From positions 1-64,000 of the forward strand of contig JBBIKG010000003.1 of assembly GCA_037445555.1 (NCBI GenBank): DNA of 64,000 bases. Direction: 5' to 3'. A program made the position numbers and the translations under genes. The notes beneath the pieces were generated by a model. That model was not told where the DNA came from. It did no database searches and saw only the letters and a program-made list of their open reading frames with translations. This DNA comes from JAAYJT01 sp037445555 (GTDB lineage Bacteria > Bacteroidota > Bacteroidia > Bacteroidales > JAAYJT01). This document shows, in pieces, positions 51,785-61,639 of this stretch. The first letter of the stretch is position 1; each line of letters opens with the position of its first letter.

Positions 51785-52564
51785 ATGAATCCACTATCCA
51801 TTTCACTGATGTTTGTGACTCTGGTGCTATCCTTGACGCTGAGAGCGCAGGATGCCCGGAAAATTATTGACGACGCTTCAAAAAATATAGAGTTCTCATC
51901 GTTCGAAATGGCCACAACCCTGCAAATCCATGATGGAAAAGGGAATGTGCGCACACGGAGTGTGGTCAACATCACCCGCAGGTTTGGCAATGTCACCAAA
52001 ACCCTGATTCGCTTCACCGAGCCGGCCGATGTCAAGGGAACTGCCATGCTTATTTATGACTATGATGACAAAGACGATGATATGTGGATATATCTTCCGG
52101 CCTTGCGTCGCTCACGTCGCGTGGTGAGCAGCGAAAAATCAAAAAGCTTCATGGGGTCTGAATTCAGCAATGCCGACATGAGCAAACCCAATCTTAATGA
52201 TTTTACATACAAGTCGTTGCCTGAACAATCCCTGAACAATACTCCCTGCTGGGTTGTGGAGTCAATACCTGTGAATCAATCTGTTGCCGACTCCTATGGT
52301 TTTGCACGCAAAATATCGTATGTCGAAAAAGCCGGTGGACTCATGTTGAAGTCCGATTTCTATGATAAAGACATAAGGCTTGTAAAAAGCATGACCTTCG
52401 ACGATTACCACAAACAGTCGAATGGTAAATATTTTGCATACAAAATGGAAATGACCAACCTAATGAATAAACGATATTCACTCATAACGGTAACCCGCTT
52501 TGTGCTCGGCCCAAATCTGGCCGAAGAAAATTTCAGTACATCAGAACTTGAAAAAGTGTTTTAA
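51785..52564 (+). CDS. LolA-like outer-membrane lipoprotein-sorting family protein
   Basis: The 259-aa protein has a signal peptide (to about LRAQ) and a LolA/LppX-type fold that binds hydrophobic cargo. Signatures are GNVTKTLIRFTEPADVKGTAMLIYDY, DDMWIYLPALRRSRRVVSSEKSKSFMGSEFSNADMSKP and ESIPV. This subgroup is found beside MMPL-type pumps and outer-membrane barrels, where it is thought to carry lipids through the periplasm. It begins 1 nt after the pump stop codon. A weak hairpin follows the stop. Confidence 0.9.
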   Translation: MNPLSISLMFVTLVLSLTLRAQDARKIIDDASKNIEFSSFEMATTLQIHDGKGNVRTRSVVNITRRFGNVTKTLIRFTEPADVKGTAMLIYDYDDKDDDMWIYLPALRRSRRVVSSEKSKSFMGSEFSNADMSKPNLNDFTYKSLPEQSLNNTPCWVVESIPVNQSVADSYGFARKISYVEKAGGLMLKSDFYDKDIRLVKSMTFDDYHKQSNGKYFAYKMEMTNLMNKRYSLITVTRFVLGPNLAEENFSTSELEKVF

Positions 52565-53163
52565 TGGTCTGGAACTTGCTGCCAATAATAGCCCTGCTTG
52601 AGGCAAGGCAGGGTGTTTCCTCAATAAATACAATTGATTCTCAACGGGAAAAGAACCACCCGGGGAAATATCCGCGTGACAACAAATGCCCATTTCCGGC
52701 GATGACAAAATGAAATTCCTTTTACAAATCTTATCGTAAACATGGTTGAAGTGGTGAAAGGCGCCTTGAAGCTCGTTCTGTCCCTTCCGGCAGAGGATGT
52801 ATATGCGGAGGCTGTGCCCGACTATGAAAATCACCGTATGGATTACCGACTATTTATCCCAGCGGAAGGATTTGGTTTTTCGCGCCAGAAGACCGTGAAA
52901 CCCCTACGCCCGAATTTCAGCGAAATCTAGTTACACCTCGACAATGGCATCACTGAGGTACCTATTTCACTTAACTTCTTATTAAAAGGGCGCCTCGATG
53001 ATTGAGCCTGATTGTTTTAAGGATAACAACTCTTTTCTGCTTAGCCTTTTTATCGATCTGTCTGCTTAAAAACGGTTTGAAATTTAGTTTTTTTTCTTTT
53101 TTTTGTGACTGCTTACAGTACAAGCGGGTTCTTATCTTTCAATCCATCGAAAAAAAGTAAATT
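52565..53163. other. Intergenic stretch without a supported gene
   Basis: This 599-bp gap between the LolA-like and POT-type genes has no coding region that I trust; a 62-codon frame at 52742-52930 lacks homology-like features. The last 100 nt are T-rich and likely contain the transporter promoter, but no exact TAnnTTTG was found (TATCTTTC at about 53134 is a near match). Confidence 0.6.
52592..52613 (+). terminator. Possible weak terminator after the LolA-like gene
   Basis: CCCTGC-TTG and CAA-G-GCAGGG form a stem of about 9 bp with a one-base bulge; only TGTTTCC follows, so termination is uncertain. Confidence 0.35.
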
Positions 53164-54459
53164 ATGGTTCAGCAACAACCTAAAAAAACCGGTTTCAGAT
53201 CTTTCTCTCGAAATTTTTGGACGGTCATCATCATGGAATTTTTCGAGCGTGGCTCCTATTACGGGGTGATGTCGGTACTGTCTGTTTACCTGGTGATGAG
53301 TACCGATAACGGAGGGCTTGGATTTTCAAAGGAAAGTGTCGGAGTGATAAAAAGCACCATAACTCCGTTGCTCTACCTGTTGCCCATCCTGTCAGGCGCC
53401 ATTGCCGACCGCTTCGGTTACCGGCGTGTGCTGATGTTTGCTTTTGGTGTGATGAGCATTGGGTATTTTCTTACCAGTACCGTAACCAGCTATCCTCTGG
53501 TATTTGGAAGCTTATTGCTGATGGCGTTGGGTGCCGGTTTCTTTAAACCGCTGATTTCGGGAACGATCGCGCGCGAAACCGACGAACGCAACAGCACCCT
53601 TGGATTTGGTATTTTCTACTGGAGTATCAACCTCGGTGCATTTGTCTTTCCGTTGATCCTGGTCCCCTATCTTAAAGGAATCGATTGGTCCTATATTTTC
53701 ATCATGGCGGCTGTCGGTACCGGCTGGCTTTTGCTGCTCAACATATTTGTATATAAAGAACCCGCCCGACCTCAAAGTACCAAAAACATTCTCGAAGTTC
53801 TGAAAGGAGTGGTGCTGGTGCTGAAAGATTATCGTTTTGTGATCATGATCGTCATTTACAGCATGTTCTGGATTCTGTATTTTCAGATGTTCGACACCGT
53901 GTTATGGTACCTGAAGGAACATGTGGATATGTTGCCGGTTAATAAGGTTGTTAATAGATTTCTTAGCTTGTTTGTTGACAATCCCAACTGGAAATTTGAT
54001 GCCGAACACGTCACGGTGATCAATGCAGGTACCATCATTGCGCTGCAACTCTTGGTTTCGTCCATCGTGAAAAACACGAAAGCCTTGCCTACCATGATTG
54101 TGGGTATCTCGCTTGGTACTATCGGAATGGCCATCCTGGCCGTTTCCATGCATGCATGGGTTTTCCTGGCCGGCATCATGATATTTTCTATCGGCGAAAT
54201 GACAGCTCATCCCAAATTTATCAGTTATGTTGGCCTGATTGCACCTCCCGACAAAAAAGCGTTATATCTTGGCTACTCTTTCCTTTACGGGGTTATCGGC
54301 AGCGGTGTCGGAGGCATTCTTGGTGCCACACTCTACGTTAAGTTTGTGGATGGACTTAACCGCCCCGACCTGCTGTGGATTATCTTTAGCATGATCGGTG
54401 TAGCCACCATTATCGGATTATTGCTCTACAACCGCTACCTCGCTCCGCGCAAAGTTTAA
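53164..54459 (+). CDS. POT/MFS-type transporter
   Basis: The 431-aa protein has about 12 hydrophobic helices. The first carries IIMEFFERGSYYGVMSVLSVYL, matching the E-x-x-E-R-F-x-Y-Y motif of proton-coupled oligopeptide transporters; the loop after helix 2 or 3 has GAIADRFGYRRVL, the MFS motif A. A FYWSINLGAF segment matches the POT signature F-Y-x-x-I-N-x-G. POT proteins import di- and tripeptides with protons; the exact substrate is not fixed. It stands alone. Confidence 0.88.
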   Translation: MVQQQPKKTGFRSFSRNFWTVIIMEFFERGSYYGVMSVLSVYLVMSTDNGGLGFSKESVGVIKSTITPLLYLLPILSGAIADRFGYRRVLMFAFGVMSIGYFLTSTVTSYPLVFGSLLLMALGAGFFKPLISGTIARETDERNSTLGFGIFYWSINLGAFVFPLILVPYLKGIDWSYIFIMAAVGTGWLLLLNIFVYKEPARPQSTKNILEVLKGVVLVLKDYRFVIMIVIYSMFWILYFQMFDTVLWYLKEHVDMLPVNKVVNRFLSLFVDNPNWKFDAEHVTVINAGTIIALQLLVSSIVKNTKALPTMIVGISLGTIGMAILAVSMHAWVFLAGIMIFSIGEMTAHPKFISYVGLIAPPDKKALYLGYSFLYGVIGSGVGGILGATLYVKFVDGLNRPDLLWIIFSMIGVATIIGLLLYNRYLAPRKV

Positions 54460-54528
54460 AAAAGCATCACCCTTTTGTAATTCAAGGCGTGTTGGCTGTG
54501 AATAATTCCCCACCAGATCTTTTATTGC

Positions 54529-54536
54529 TACCTTTG
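54529..54536 (+). promoter_or_regulatory. -7 element of tilS
   Basis: TACCTTTG fits TAnnTTTG, 25 nt before the GTG at 54562. It supports that start or the ATG at 54577. Confidence 0.5.
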
Positions 54537-54561
54537 CCAATGACATTTAATTCATAGTCAG

Positions 54562-55893
54562 GTGGTTGAAAGGTTTATGGGTTTTATCACCGACACCCTC
54601 AGGGTTGAACCCGGTGCTGCAATCCTTGCAGGAGTCAGCGGTGGCCCTGATTCAGTGGTTATGCTTCACCTGCTTGTTGAGGCAGGCTACAGGGTTTCCG
54701 TGGCGCATGCCAACTTCGGCCTACGTGCCTCCGAGTCGGATCGCGACGAGTCTTTCGTGCGTATGCTGGCCAAAAAATACAGCTTGCCATGCGCCGTGAA
54801 GCACTTCGAAGTCAGTGTCGAAATGGTTGAAAAAGGCATTTCGCTGCAGATGGCTGCCCGCAATTTGCGTTATCGGTGGTTTAACCAACTGGCTGAGGAG
54901 CAGTCGTGCAGCTACATCGCAGTTGCCCATCATCTCGACGACCAGATCGAAACTTTTTTCATCAACCTGCTCAGGGGCACCGGGCTAAAGGGACTGAAAG
55001 GAATGCCTGCCCGGCAGGGCAATCTTATCCGCCCCCTGCTCTTTGCATTCCAAAATGAAATAACTGACTTTGCCGCAACGCAAGAACTTCCTTTCGTGGT
55101 CGATTCGTCAAACCTGAAAACAGATTACCTCCGTAATCAGCTTCGGGCAGAGATACTACCTCTCCTGGCCCGGACGAACCCTTCCTTCAGCCGAACTATG
55201 GCCTCGAACATGGCAAGACTGAAAGCCACACAGGAATTTGTCGATTATTCCGTCGGGCAGATTACAAAAAATTTGCTGAACACTAAAGATCATCAGACTC
55301 TGATTGATATAACTAAACTGCAGGAAACAGGTCACGCCGAATTTTTGTTACACCACATTTCCCGTCCGTTCGGGTTCAATCATGATTCAATCAGCAACAT
55401 CCTGACCACGCATCATTCCGGAAAACTATTTTATTCGCAAACGCACAAACTGCTGCGCGACAGGAATTTCCTAATCATTTCTGCGATGGAGGACGAGCAG
55501 CATGCCGATCAGCAATACCTGATTACTGAGGAGTGCAGGCATATCAGGATCCCGGTACAACTGGAGTTATCCGTAATGCATACTCATGAGGTTGTATTGC
55601 CGCTTAATGATTCGGTATTAGCCTGCCTGGATTTTGATGCCGTTCGATATCCGCTCTTCCTGCGCCGCTGGCGCCCCGGCGATAGATTCAGCCCCCTGGG
55701 TTTGATCGGGAAAAAGAAACTGAGCGATTATTTTATTTCGAAACGTTACACCCTTGAACAGAAAAAACAGGCATGGCTGCTGGTCGATAACCTCGATAGG
55801 ATACTGTGGATTGTTGGCGACCGCATAGATCATAGTTTTCGGATTACTCCGGACACCCGAAAAGTCTTATGCATCAGATACATCGCGGTTTGA
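54562..55893 (+). CDS. tilS: tRNA(Ile)-lysidine synthetase
   Basis: TilS attaches lysine to C34 of tRNA-Ile(CAU) so that it reads AUA. The 443-aa protein has the PP-loop AGVSGGPDSVVMLHLL, the conserved HANFGLRASESDRDE, YIAVAHHLDDQIETFFINLLRGTGLKGLKGM and IRPLL, then a C-terminal TilS domain with RRWRPGDRFSPLGLIGKKKLSDYF. I use the GTG at 54562 because VERFMGFI resembles the family start; the ATG five codons later is the alternative. It has a -7 element upstream. Confidence 0.95.
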   Translation: MVERFMGFITDTLRVEPGAAILAGVSGGPDSVVMLHLLVEAGYRVSVAHANFGLRASESDRDESFVRMLAKKYSLPCAVKHFEVSVEMVEKGISLQMAARNLRYRWFNQLAEEQSCSYIAVAHHLDDQIETFFINLLRGTGLKGLKGMPARQGNLIRPLLFAFQNEITDFAATQELPFVVDSSNLKTDYLRNQLRAEILPLLARTNPSFSRTMASNMARLKATQEFVDYSVGQITKNLLNTKDHQTLIDITKLQETGHAEFLLHHISRPFGFNHDSISNILTTHHSGKLFYSQTHKLLRDRNFLIISAMEDEQHADQQYLITEECRHIRIPVQLELSVMHTHEVVLPLNDSVLACLDFDAVRYPLFLRRWRPGDRFSPLGLIGKKKLSDYFISKRYTLEQKKQAWLLVDNLDRILWIVGDRIDHSFRITPDTRKVLCIRYIAV

Positions 55894-55981
55894 TTCATTA
55901 TGTATGGCAGCAGGGTGATGAAACGGTTTGTAGTTGAACATAGCGGACATATGCAATGTTATATATACCATTTTGATAACG

Positions 55982-55989
55982 TACCTTTG
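55982..55989 (+). promoter_or_regulatory. -7 element of dsbD
   Basis: TACCTTTG fits TAnnTTTG, 14 nt before the ATG at 56004. Confidence 0.5.
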
Positions 55990-56003
55990 CAAAAAAAATT
56001 CAA

Positions 56004-58040
56004 ATGAATTTAATCAAACGCTATGTACTGCCGGCCTTGTTGTTCACAATGGGCACCCTTGTAGTAAAATCACAAATCCTTGAACCGGTCAAATGGTCTT
56101 TTTCGGCGCAGCGTACCGAAGCGGGCGAAGCCAACCTGGTGCTTACAGCCACCATCGAAGACGGGTGGTATCTCTATTCACAGTATCTGCCTGAAGGCGG
56201 CCCTGTGGCTACAAACTTTAACTTTAAATCTTCCCCATCATTTACTTTGGCAGGGAAGGTGACAGAACCAAAACCCACGGAAAAATACGATAATGTCTTT
56301 GAGATGGATCTTAAGTATTTCAAAGGCAAGGTCGATTTTATCCAGAAAGTCAGAACAGCCTCACCCGATGGATTTGTGGTTGAGGGATTCCTGGAATTTA
56401 TGTGCTGCAACGACATATCATGTTTATCCCCTTCTACCATTGACTTTGAAATCAAAGTGCCACCCTTTGCAGCTTCGGCTGCCGGTGAGCAGACAGGGCT
56501 TACCGAGGTTAGCTTTGGTGCGGATACCACAAAAGCGGTTCTTGAAAACAGGGAAACGTCACCGGAGACTGCTGCAGCAATTAGTGCCGAAACTGCAAAT
56601 TCGCCCTCGCAACGAGGTCTGTGGTACATTCTGCTGGCCGGATTTCTCGGCGGATTGCTCGCGTTGGTCACTCCTTGCGTTTTTCCGATGATACCAATGA
56701 CCGTGAGCTATTTTCTCCGTGGAAGCGCCAACATGGCCAAAGGCCGCCGCGATGCCATCATTTACGGAATCTCGATCGTGGTGATCTACGTGGCATTAGG
56801 CCTGGGAGTGTCGCTGTTGTTTGGTGCTGATAAACTCAATCAAATGGCTACCAGCCCTGTTTTCAATATATTCTTCTTTCTTTTGCTTATAATATTTGCT
56901 GCGGCATTTTTTGGAGCTTTCGAGCTCACCCTGCCTTCGAAATGGACCACGGCCATCGATAACAAAGCTGACAAAACTGGAGGATTACTTGGGGTATTCC
57001 TGATGGCGCTTACCCTGGTGCTTGTCTCGTTTTCATGCACCGGCCCAATCATTGGCACGTTGCTGGTTGAGGCTGCTGTCAGCGGCAGCTGGCTTTCACC
57101 GTTGCTGGGCATGACCGGCTTTGCCGTTGCGTTGGCAATTCCGTTTACGCTGCTCGCCATCTTCCCTTCATGGCTTTCATCCATGCCTAAGTCGGGCGGC
57201 TGGCTGAATTCTGTGAAAGTGATTCTGGCATTCCTCTTGCTTGCCTTCTCCCTCAAGTTCCTATCGGTGGCTGACGCAGTGGGACAGTGGGGATTACTTA
57301 GCCGCGATGCATTCCTGGCCACCTGGATAACCATTTTTGTGCTCATGGGCTTGTACCTGCTGGGCAAACTCAGGTTTCATCACGACAGCGAGCTTCCTTA
57401 TGTTTCGGTGCCGAGGTTGTTGCTGGCACTGGCTTCATTTGCCTTTGCCCTGTATATGCTGCCCGGATTGTGGGGAGCTCCCCTTAAAACCATCAGCTCC
57501 TTTGCACCTCCCATCAGCAGCCAGGTATTTGACATTAGCAAAACGGGTACTGAAGCCTCCCCCGGAAAGGCGGTTTCAATCCCCGGAGACAAAACAAAAG
57601 AAGGCGCCTATGGGTTGATAAAGTTCCTTGATTATGAGCAGGGAATGCAATATGCACGCCAGCAGCAAAAGCCTGTGTTACTGGATTTTACGGGCTTGGG
57701 ATGTGTGAATTGCAGGAAAATGGAAGCTGCGGTGTGGAGCGATCCTCAGGTGCAGGACCGGTTGCGGAACAATTTCGTGATCATTTCGCTCTATGTCGAC
57801 GATCGGACAGATTTACCCGAATCTGAACAATATATTTCCAATACAGGCGGGCGTGAACGTCGAATCAGAACTGTTGGCAGCAAATGGAGTGATTTCCAGG
57901 CAAAAAGATTTGGTGTGAATTCCCAGCCATATTATGTCATTCTGGGTCATGATGAACAGGTGTTGTCGGGCCCTTATGGGTTTAATACCGATGTGAAGAA
58001 GTTTATTAGTTTTCTTGACAAAGGGTCATCCCCGGAGTAG
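56004..58040 (+). CDS. dsbD: Thiol:disulfide interchange protein DsbD
   Basis: DsbD carries reducing power from cytosolic thioredoxin across the inner membrane. The 678-aa protein has a signal peptide, an N-terminal DsbD-alpha domain with CCNDISC (about 132-140), a membrane domain of about eight helices with the paired Cys in LVTPCVFPMIPM and SFSCTGPIIGT, and a C-terminal thioredoxin domain with GLGCVNCRKMEA. All the redox Cys pairs are present. Reduced periplasmic thiols from such a protein are needed for c-type cytochrome maturation; a link to the octaheme cytochrome is only possible. It converges on an unknown gene with a 4-nt gap. Confidence 0.94.
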   Translation: MNLIKRYVLPALLFTMGTLVVKSQILEPVKWSFSAQRTEAGEANLVLTATIEDGWYLYSQYLPEGGPVATNFNFKSSPSFTLAGKVTEPKPTEKYDNVFEMDLKYFKGKVDFIQKVRTASPDGFVVEGFLEFMCCNDISCLSPSTIDFEIKVPPFAASAAGEQTGLTEVSFGADTTKAVLENRETSPETAAAISAETANSPSQRGLWYILLAGFLGGLLALVTPCVFPMIPMTVSYFLRGSANMAKGRRDAIIYGISIVVIYVALGLGVSLLFGADKLNQMATSPVFNIFFFLLLIIFAAAFFGAFELTLPSKWTTAIDNKADKTGGLLGVFLMALTLVLVSFSCTGPIIGTLLVEAAVSGSWLSPLLGMTGFAVALAIPFTLLAIFPSWLSSMPKSGGWLNSVKVILAFLLLAFSLKFLSVADAVGQWGLLSRDAFLATWITIFVLMGLYLLGKLRFHHDSELPYVSVPRLLLALASFAFALYMLPGLWGAPLKTISSFAPPISSQVFDISKTGTEASPGKAVSIPGDKTKEGAYGLIKFLDYEQGMQYARQQQKPVLLDFTGLGCVNCRKMEAAVWSDPQVQDRLRNNFVIISLYVDDRTDLPESEQYISNTGGRERRIRTVGSKWSDFQAKRFGVNSQPYYVILGHDEQVLSGPYGFNTDVKKFISFLDKGSSPE

Positions 58041-58044
58041 TCGG

Positions 58045-59601
58045 TTAATCAAAGGCTAACTTATTGATATAAAATACAGTGCGCCTAGGCAGGGTGGGGT
58101 GGTTGTTGTTAAGTATGGTCTGGTAGCCCGACGCCAGGAAATATTTGTCATACCATTGTAGGATCGAACTACTCTGTTCGCTTGTGAGCCGGTCTTTCTG
58201 ATCGGGAAGTTCAATGGTTGTATAAGCGATATTCGTTGGCGCAAGCCCAGGCCCCACCTCTTTCCATGCAATTTTGCCATCAAAGCTGAACGCAAGCACA
58301 TAACTGTTTTCAGCTTTAGCAAGCATCACCTTATTTTCGAGGTTAAAGCTACGGACATTCATCATTTCGAGTCCGTTGGTCCAAAGTAACTGGCCGTTTG
58401 CATTTACTGATGCTATCACGGCATGACTGTATCTGTATCCGTCAAAAACAGAATAACTGCGCGGTATGGGCCTGCCATAGTAGTCGTAAATTACGTTCGT
58501 TACGGTTCGGTAGTCAGGAATAAACGCTTCGGCACCAAGCAAAAATTCTCCCGGTCCATATTTAACCGGGTGCATGGATATGGTATAGGCCATGGGCGCC
58601 ACCCGGCCCTGCATCTGTTGTCTCTTGATACGTTTATGCAGGGATTGGGCCACGGGGCCCCGGATATATTCATCTATATTACGGAAGGATGAAAAATAGT
58701 GATAAAATACGGAAGGATAGTCTGAATCGGAAGAAATAAGCTGATAGAAACCGCTCGACCGGATCAGATCGGGCGAATCGCCTGCCGAAAGCTTTCGGGG
58801 AGCTTCTCCAGTAAACCCTCCGGCCACCATCCATTTTGTGTCGTTGATTCGGATAAATTCAGCCGAAGTGATCGCCTTTTTATTATCGGCCTTTAAGATC
58901 TGCCCGAAATAGGTTTCTGAAGCTTTTTCATCGAACAGGTAAAGGTACAGTGGGGTGCGGGGCTTGGTATTCCGGTCGCTGGACAGCACGGCAAAGCCAC
59001 CCCTGTCGCCATCAATGCAGATGTTTTCGATAAAACCATATGCATCGCCCCTTAGTCTTATGGGCTGAATGGTAAAGTCATACACATTCACCCGAAAGGC
59101 CGCAGATGCGCTTTTTCCCACCATGCCTACATACACCCAGGCTCCAAAATGCTGGTAAATCCGTATTTCGGAGCGATACTCGCAGGCGGCGACCAATTTT
59201 TTGATTTCTGCCGAATCAGGTGTAGCTATGATCAAACAAAAGTTGTTTCCTTGCCCCTGCTTCTCATCATAAAACATGACAGTTGCAAGCGACTGCAACG
59301 AACTCTGCCCTTTTAGCGATAAAGTCCGGGGTACAGTCACCGGTTTTGTCCAGGTTTCTTTCAGGTCAGTGTCGAAATGCGAAACCAGCCATATTCGATT
59401 GTTACGATCCTGAAATTCATTTGTTTGAGTAAAAAGAATAAAGCCCCGTTCTCCCAGCGGAATAAGGTGATAAGGCTCAATGGTGGGCCTGGCCTCCAGC
59501 TCCACCCGAACCGGCAGGCTGTCTGTCTGGGCTTGTGTTCCCACCGGGTCAAAACGGGTGAGAGATAAGATAAGCAACACAAAACGGATGCGGCTTCTCA
59601 T
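58045..59601 (-). CDS. Exported protein of unknown function
   Basis: The 518-aa product has an N-terminal hydrophobic signal (RIRFVLLILSLT, ending near TQAQ) and then only soluble sequence. Repeating short strand patterns, with segments like GFILFTQTNEFQDRNNRIWLV, FAVLSSDRNTKPRTPLYLYL and LLWTNGLEMMNV, suggest a beta-propeller-like structure. I do not recognise the family. It stands alone between dsbD (convergent) and dnaK (same strand, upstream, terminated by a strong hairpin). Its codon usage resembles that of its neighbours, so it is a resident gene. Confidence 0.75.
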   Translation of the reverse strand: MRSRIRFVLLILSLTRFDPVGTQAQTDSLPVRVELEARPTIEPYHLIPLGERGFILFTQTNEFQDRNNRIWLVSHFDTDLKETWTKPVTVPRTLSLKGQSSLQSLATVMFYDEKQGQGNNFCLIIATPDSAEIKKLVAACEYRSEIRIYQHFGAWVYVGMVGKSASAAFRVNVYDFTIQPIRLRGDAYGFIENICIDGDRGGFAVLSSDRNTKPRTPLYLYLFDEKASETYFGQILKADNKKAITSAEFIRINDTKWMVAGGFTGEAPRKLSAGDSPDLIRSSGFYQLISSDSDYPSVFYHYFSSFRNIDEYIRGPVAQSLHKRIKRQQMQGRVAPMAYTISMHPVKYGPGEFLLGAEAFIPDYRTVTNVIYDYYGRPIPRSYSVFDGYRYSHAVIASVNANGQLLWTNGLEMMNVRSFNLENKVMLAKAENSYVLAFSFDGKIAWKEVGPGLAPTNIAYTTIELPDQKDRLTSEQSSSILQWYDKYFLASGYQTILNNNHPTLPRRTVFYINKLAFD

Positions 59602-59664
59602 GGGGTGACCAATTGTCCGGCAAACATACTAAACCTTAAGCAAATGGCTGCACAAACATAAAAC

Positions 59665-59700
59665 AATACGGGCGGTTTTGACGTATGTCAAAACCGCCCG
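59665..59700 (-). terminator. Terminator of dnaK
   Basis: A perfect 14-bp stem (59669-59682 and 59687-59700, CGGGCGGTTTTGAC and its complement) with a GTAT loop is followed on the minus strand by TATTGTTTTATGTTTG. Confidence 0.85.
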
Positions 59701-59723
59701 CAAGAGTAGAATAAAAACGTAGG

Positions 59724-61622
59724 TTAATTCTTGACCTCTTCAAAGTCAACATCCGTCACTTCGTCGGAGCCACCCTGCTGTTTTTGTTGTTCCGGACCTT
59801 CCTGCTGAGATTGCTGCTGCTGCGAAGCGCGGTAAAGCTCTTCACTGGCAGCCTGCCAGGCAGTATTGAGGGCAGCCATGGCTGAATCTACTTCACCGAG
59901 GTTGCGATTTTTATGTGCCTCTTTAAGGTTGTTCAGAGCATGATCGATGGCCTGTTTTTTATCGGCCGGAAGCTTATCGCCAAACTCTTTCAGTTGCTTC
60001 TCCGTCTGAAAAATGAGCGAGTCGGCAGCATTTAGCTTGTCAATTTCTTCTTTTGCCTTACGGTCAGATTCGGCATTGGCGGTAGCTTCTTCCTTCATGC
60101 GCTTGATCTCGGCATCAGTCAGGCCGGTGGAAGCCTCGATACGAATCTGCTGCGATTTGCCGGTTCCCTTATCTTTGGCCGATACGTTCAGAATACCATT
60201 GGCATCAATATCAAAAGTTACTTCAATTTGAGGTATACCCCTGGGTGCCGGCGGAATTCCATCCAGGAAAAATCTTCCGATGCTCTTATTATCTCTGGCC
60301 ATAGGTCTTTCACCCTGCAACACATGTATTTCTACCGAGGTCTGGCTATCCGCCGCCGTCGAAAAAACTTCCGATTTTTTTGTAGGAATGGTAGTGTTTG
60401 ACTCGATCAGTCTAGTCATCACGCCACCCAGCGTTTCGATACCCAGCGAGAGCGGAGTCACGTCAAGCAGCAGCACATCTTTCACCTCGCCTGTAAGCAC
60501 GCCACCCTGTATGGCAGCGCCCACGGCAACCACCTCGTCTGGATTGACCCCTTTTGATGGCACCTTGCCAAAAAAGTCTTCCACAATTTTCTGGATGGCC
60601 GGGATACGCGTCGATCCACCCACCAAAATCACCTCGTCGATATCAGAAGCTTTCATGCCGGCATCGCTCAATGCCTGGCGGCAAGGTTCAACCGTAGCTT
60701 TGATCAGGTGGTCGGTGAGCTGTTCAAACCTGGCCCGTGTCAGGTTACGCACCAAATGTTTAGGGATGCCGTCAACCGGCATGATGTAGGGCAGGTTGAT
60801 TTCAGTGGTGGTCGAGCTGGAAAGCTCGATTTTTGCCTTCTCAGCAGCCTCTTTGAGGCGCTGCAATGCCATTGGGTCTTTGCGAAGGTTAATGCCTTCG
60901 TCCTTATGAAATTCCTCGGCAAGCCAGTCGATAATCACCTGGTCAAAATCATCGCCCCCAAGGTGGGTGTTACCGTTGGTTGATTTTACCTCGAAAACAC
61001 CATCGCCAAGTTCCAGGATGGAAATGTCGAAAGTGCCTCCGCCCAGGTCATACACAGCCACTTTCAGATCTTTATGTTTTTTGTCTAAGCCATAGGCCAG
61101 GGCAGCAGCTGTAGGCTCATTGATGATCCGGCGCACCTTTAGACCGGCGATTTCGCCGGCTTCTTTGGTCGCCTGCCGCTGCGAGTCGCTGAAGTAGGCC
61201 GGCACGGTGATCACCGCTTCAGTAATGGTTTGTCCCAAATAATCCTCGGCGGTCTTTTTCATTTTCTGCAGTACCATAGCCGAAATTTCCTGTGGAGTGA
61301 AAAGCCTGTCTTCAATCCTGACGCGGGGAGTGTTGTTATCGCCGCGCTCTACCATAAACGAGGCCCGCTCAATTTCTTTCTGTACGCGGTCATAAGTCTC
61401 ACCCATATATCGTTTGATAGATGAAACGGTTCTTTTGGGGTTTGTGATGGCCTGGCGTTTGGCGGGGTCGCCTACCTTACGCTCGCCGTTGTCTGCAAAC
61501 GCCACGATAGAGGGGGTGGTTCGCCTGCCTTCGCTGTTCGGGATAACTACAGGCTCGCTGCCTTCCATTACTGCCACACAAGAGTTTGTTGTTCCTAGGT
61601 CAATGCCTATGATTTTTGCCAT
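59724..61622 (-). CDS. dnaK: Molecular chaperone DnaK (Hsp70)
   Basis: DnaK is the ATP-driven general chaperone. From the ATG at 61622 the product is 632 aa and shows IIGIDLGTTNSCVAVMEG, AVITVPAYFSDSQRQATKEAG, the phosphate motif VYDLGGGTFDISILELG, VGGSTRIPAIQ, the linker DVLLLDVTPLSLGIETLGGV, the peptide-binding domain and a Gln-rich C-terminal tail ending DVDFEEVKN. Length and ending are normal. No dnaJ or grpE is adjacent. A strong terminator follows. Confidence 0.98.
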   Translation of the reverse strand: MAKIIGIDLGTTNSCVAVMEGSEPVVIPNSEGRRTTPSIVAFADNGERKVGDPAKRQAITNPKRTVSSIKRYMGETYDRVQKEIERASFMVERGDNNTPRVRIEDRLFTPQEISAMVLQKMKKTAEDYLGQTITEAVITVPAYFSDSQRQATKEAGEIAGLKVRRIINEPTAAALAYGLDKKHKDLKVAVYDLGGGTFDISILELGDGVFEVKSTNGNTHLGGDDFDQVIIDWLAEEFHKDEGINLRKDPMALQRLKEAAEKAKIELSSSTTTEINLPYIMPVDGIPKHLVRNLTRARFEQLTDHLIKATVEPCRQALSDAGMKASDIDEVILVGGSTRIPAIQKIVEDFFGKVPSKGVNPDEVVAVGAAIQGGVLTGEVKDVLLLDVTPLSLGIETLGGVMTRLIESNTTIPTKKSEVFSTAADSQTSVEIHVLQGERPMARDNKSIGRFFLDGIPPAPRGIPQIEVTFDIDANGILNVSAKDKGTGKSQQIRIEASTGLTDAEIKRMKEEATANAESDRKAKEEIDKLNAADSLIFQTEKQLKEFGDKLPADKKQAIDHALNNLKEAHKNRNLGEVDSAMAALNTAWQAASEELYRASQQQQSQQEGPEQQKQQGGSDEVTDVDFEEVKN

Positions 61623-61639
61623 AGTATTCAAATTTTAAG

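Noticed and set aside
52742..52930. Possible 62-aa gene
   Set aside because: There is no promoter, family feature or neighbour support; it lies in a long gap with equally long frames on the other strand.
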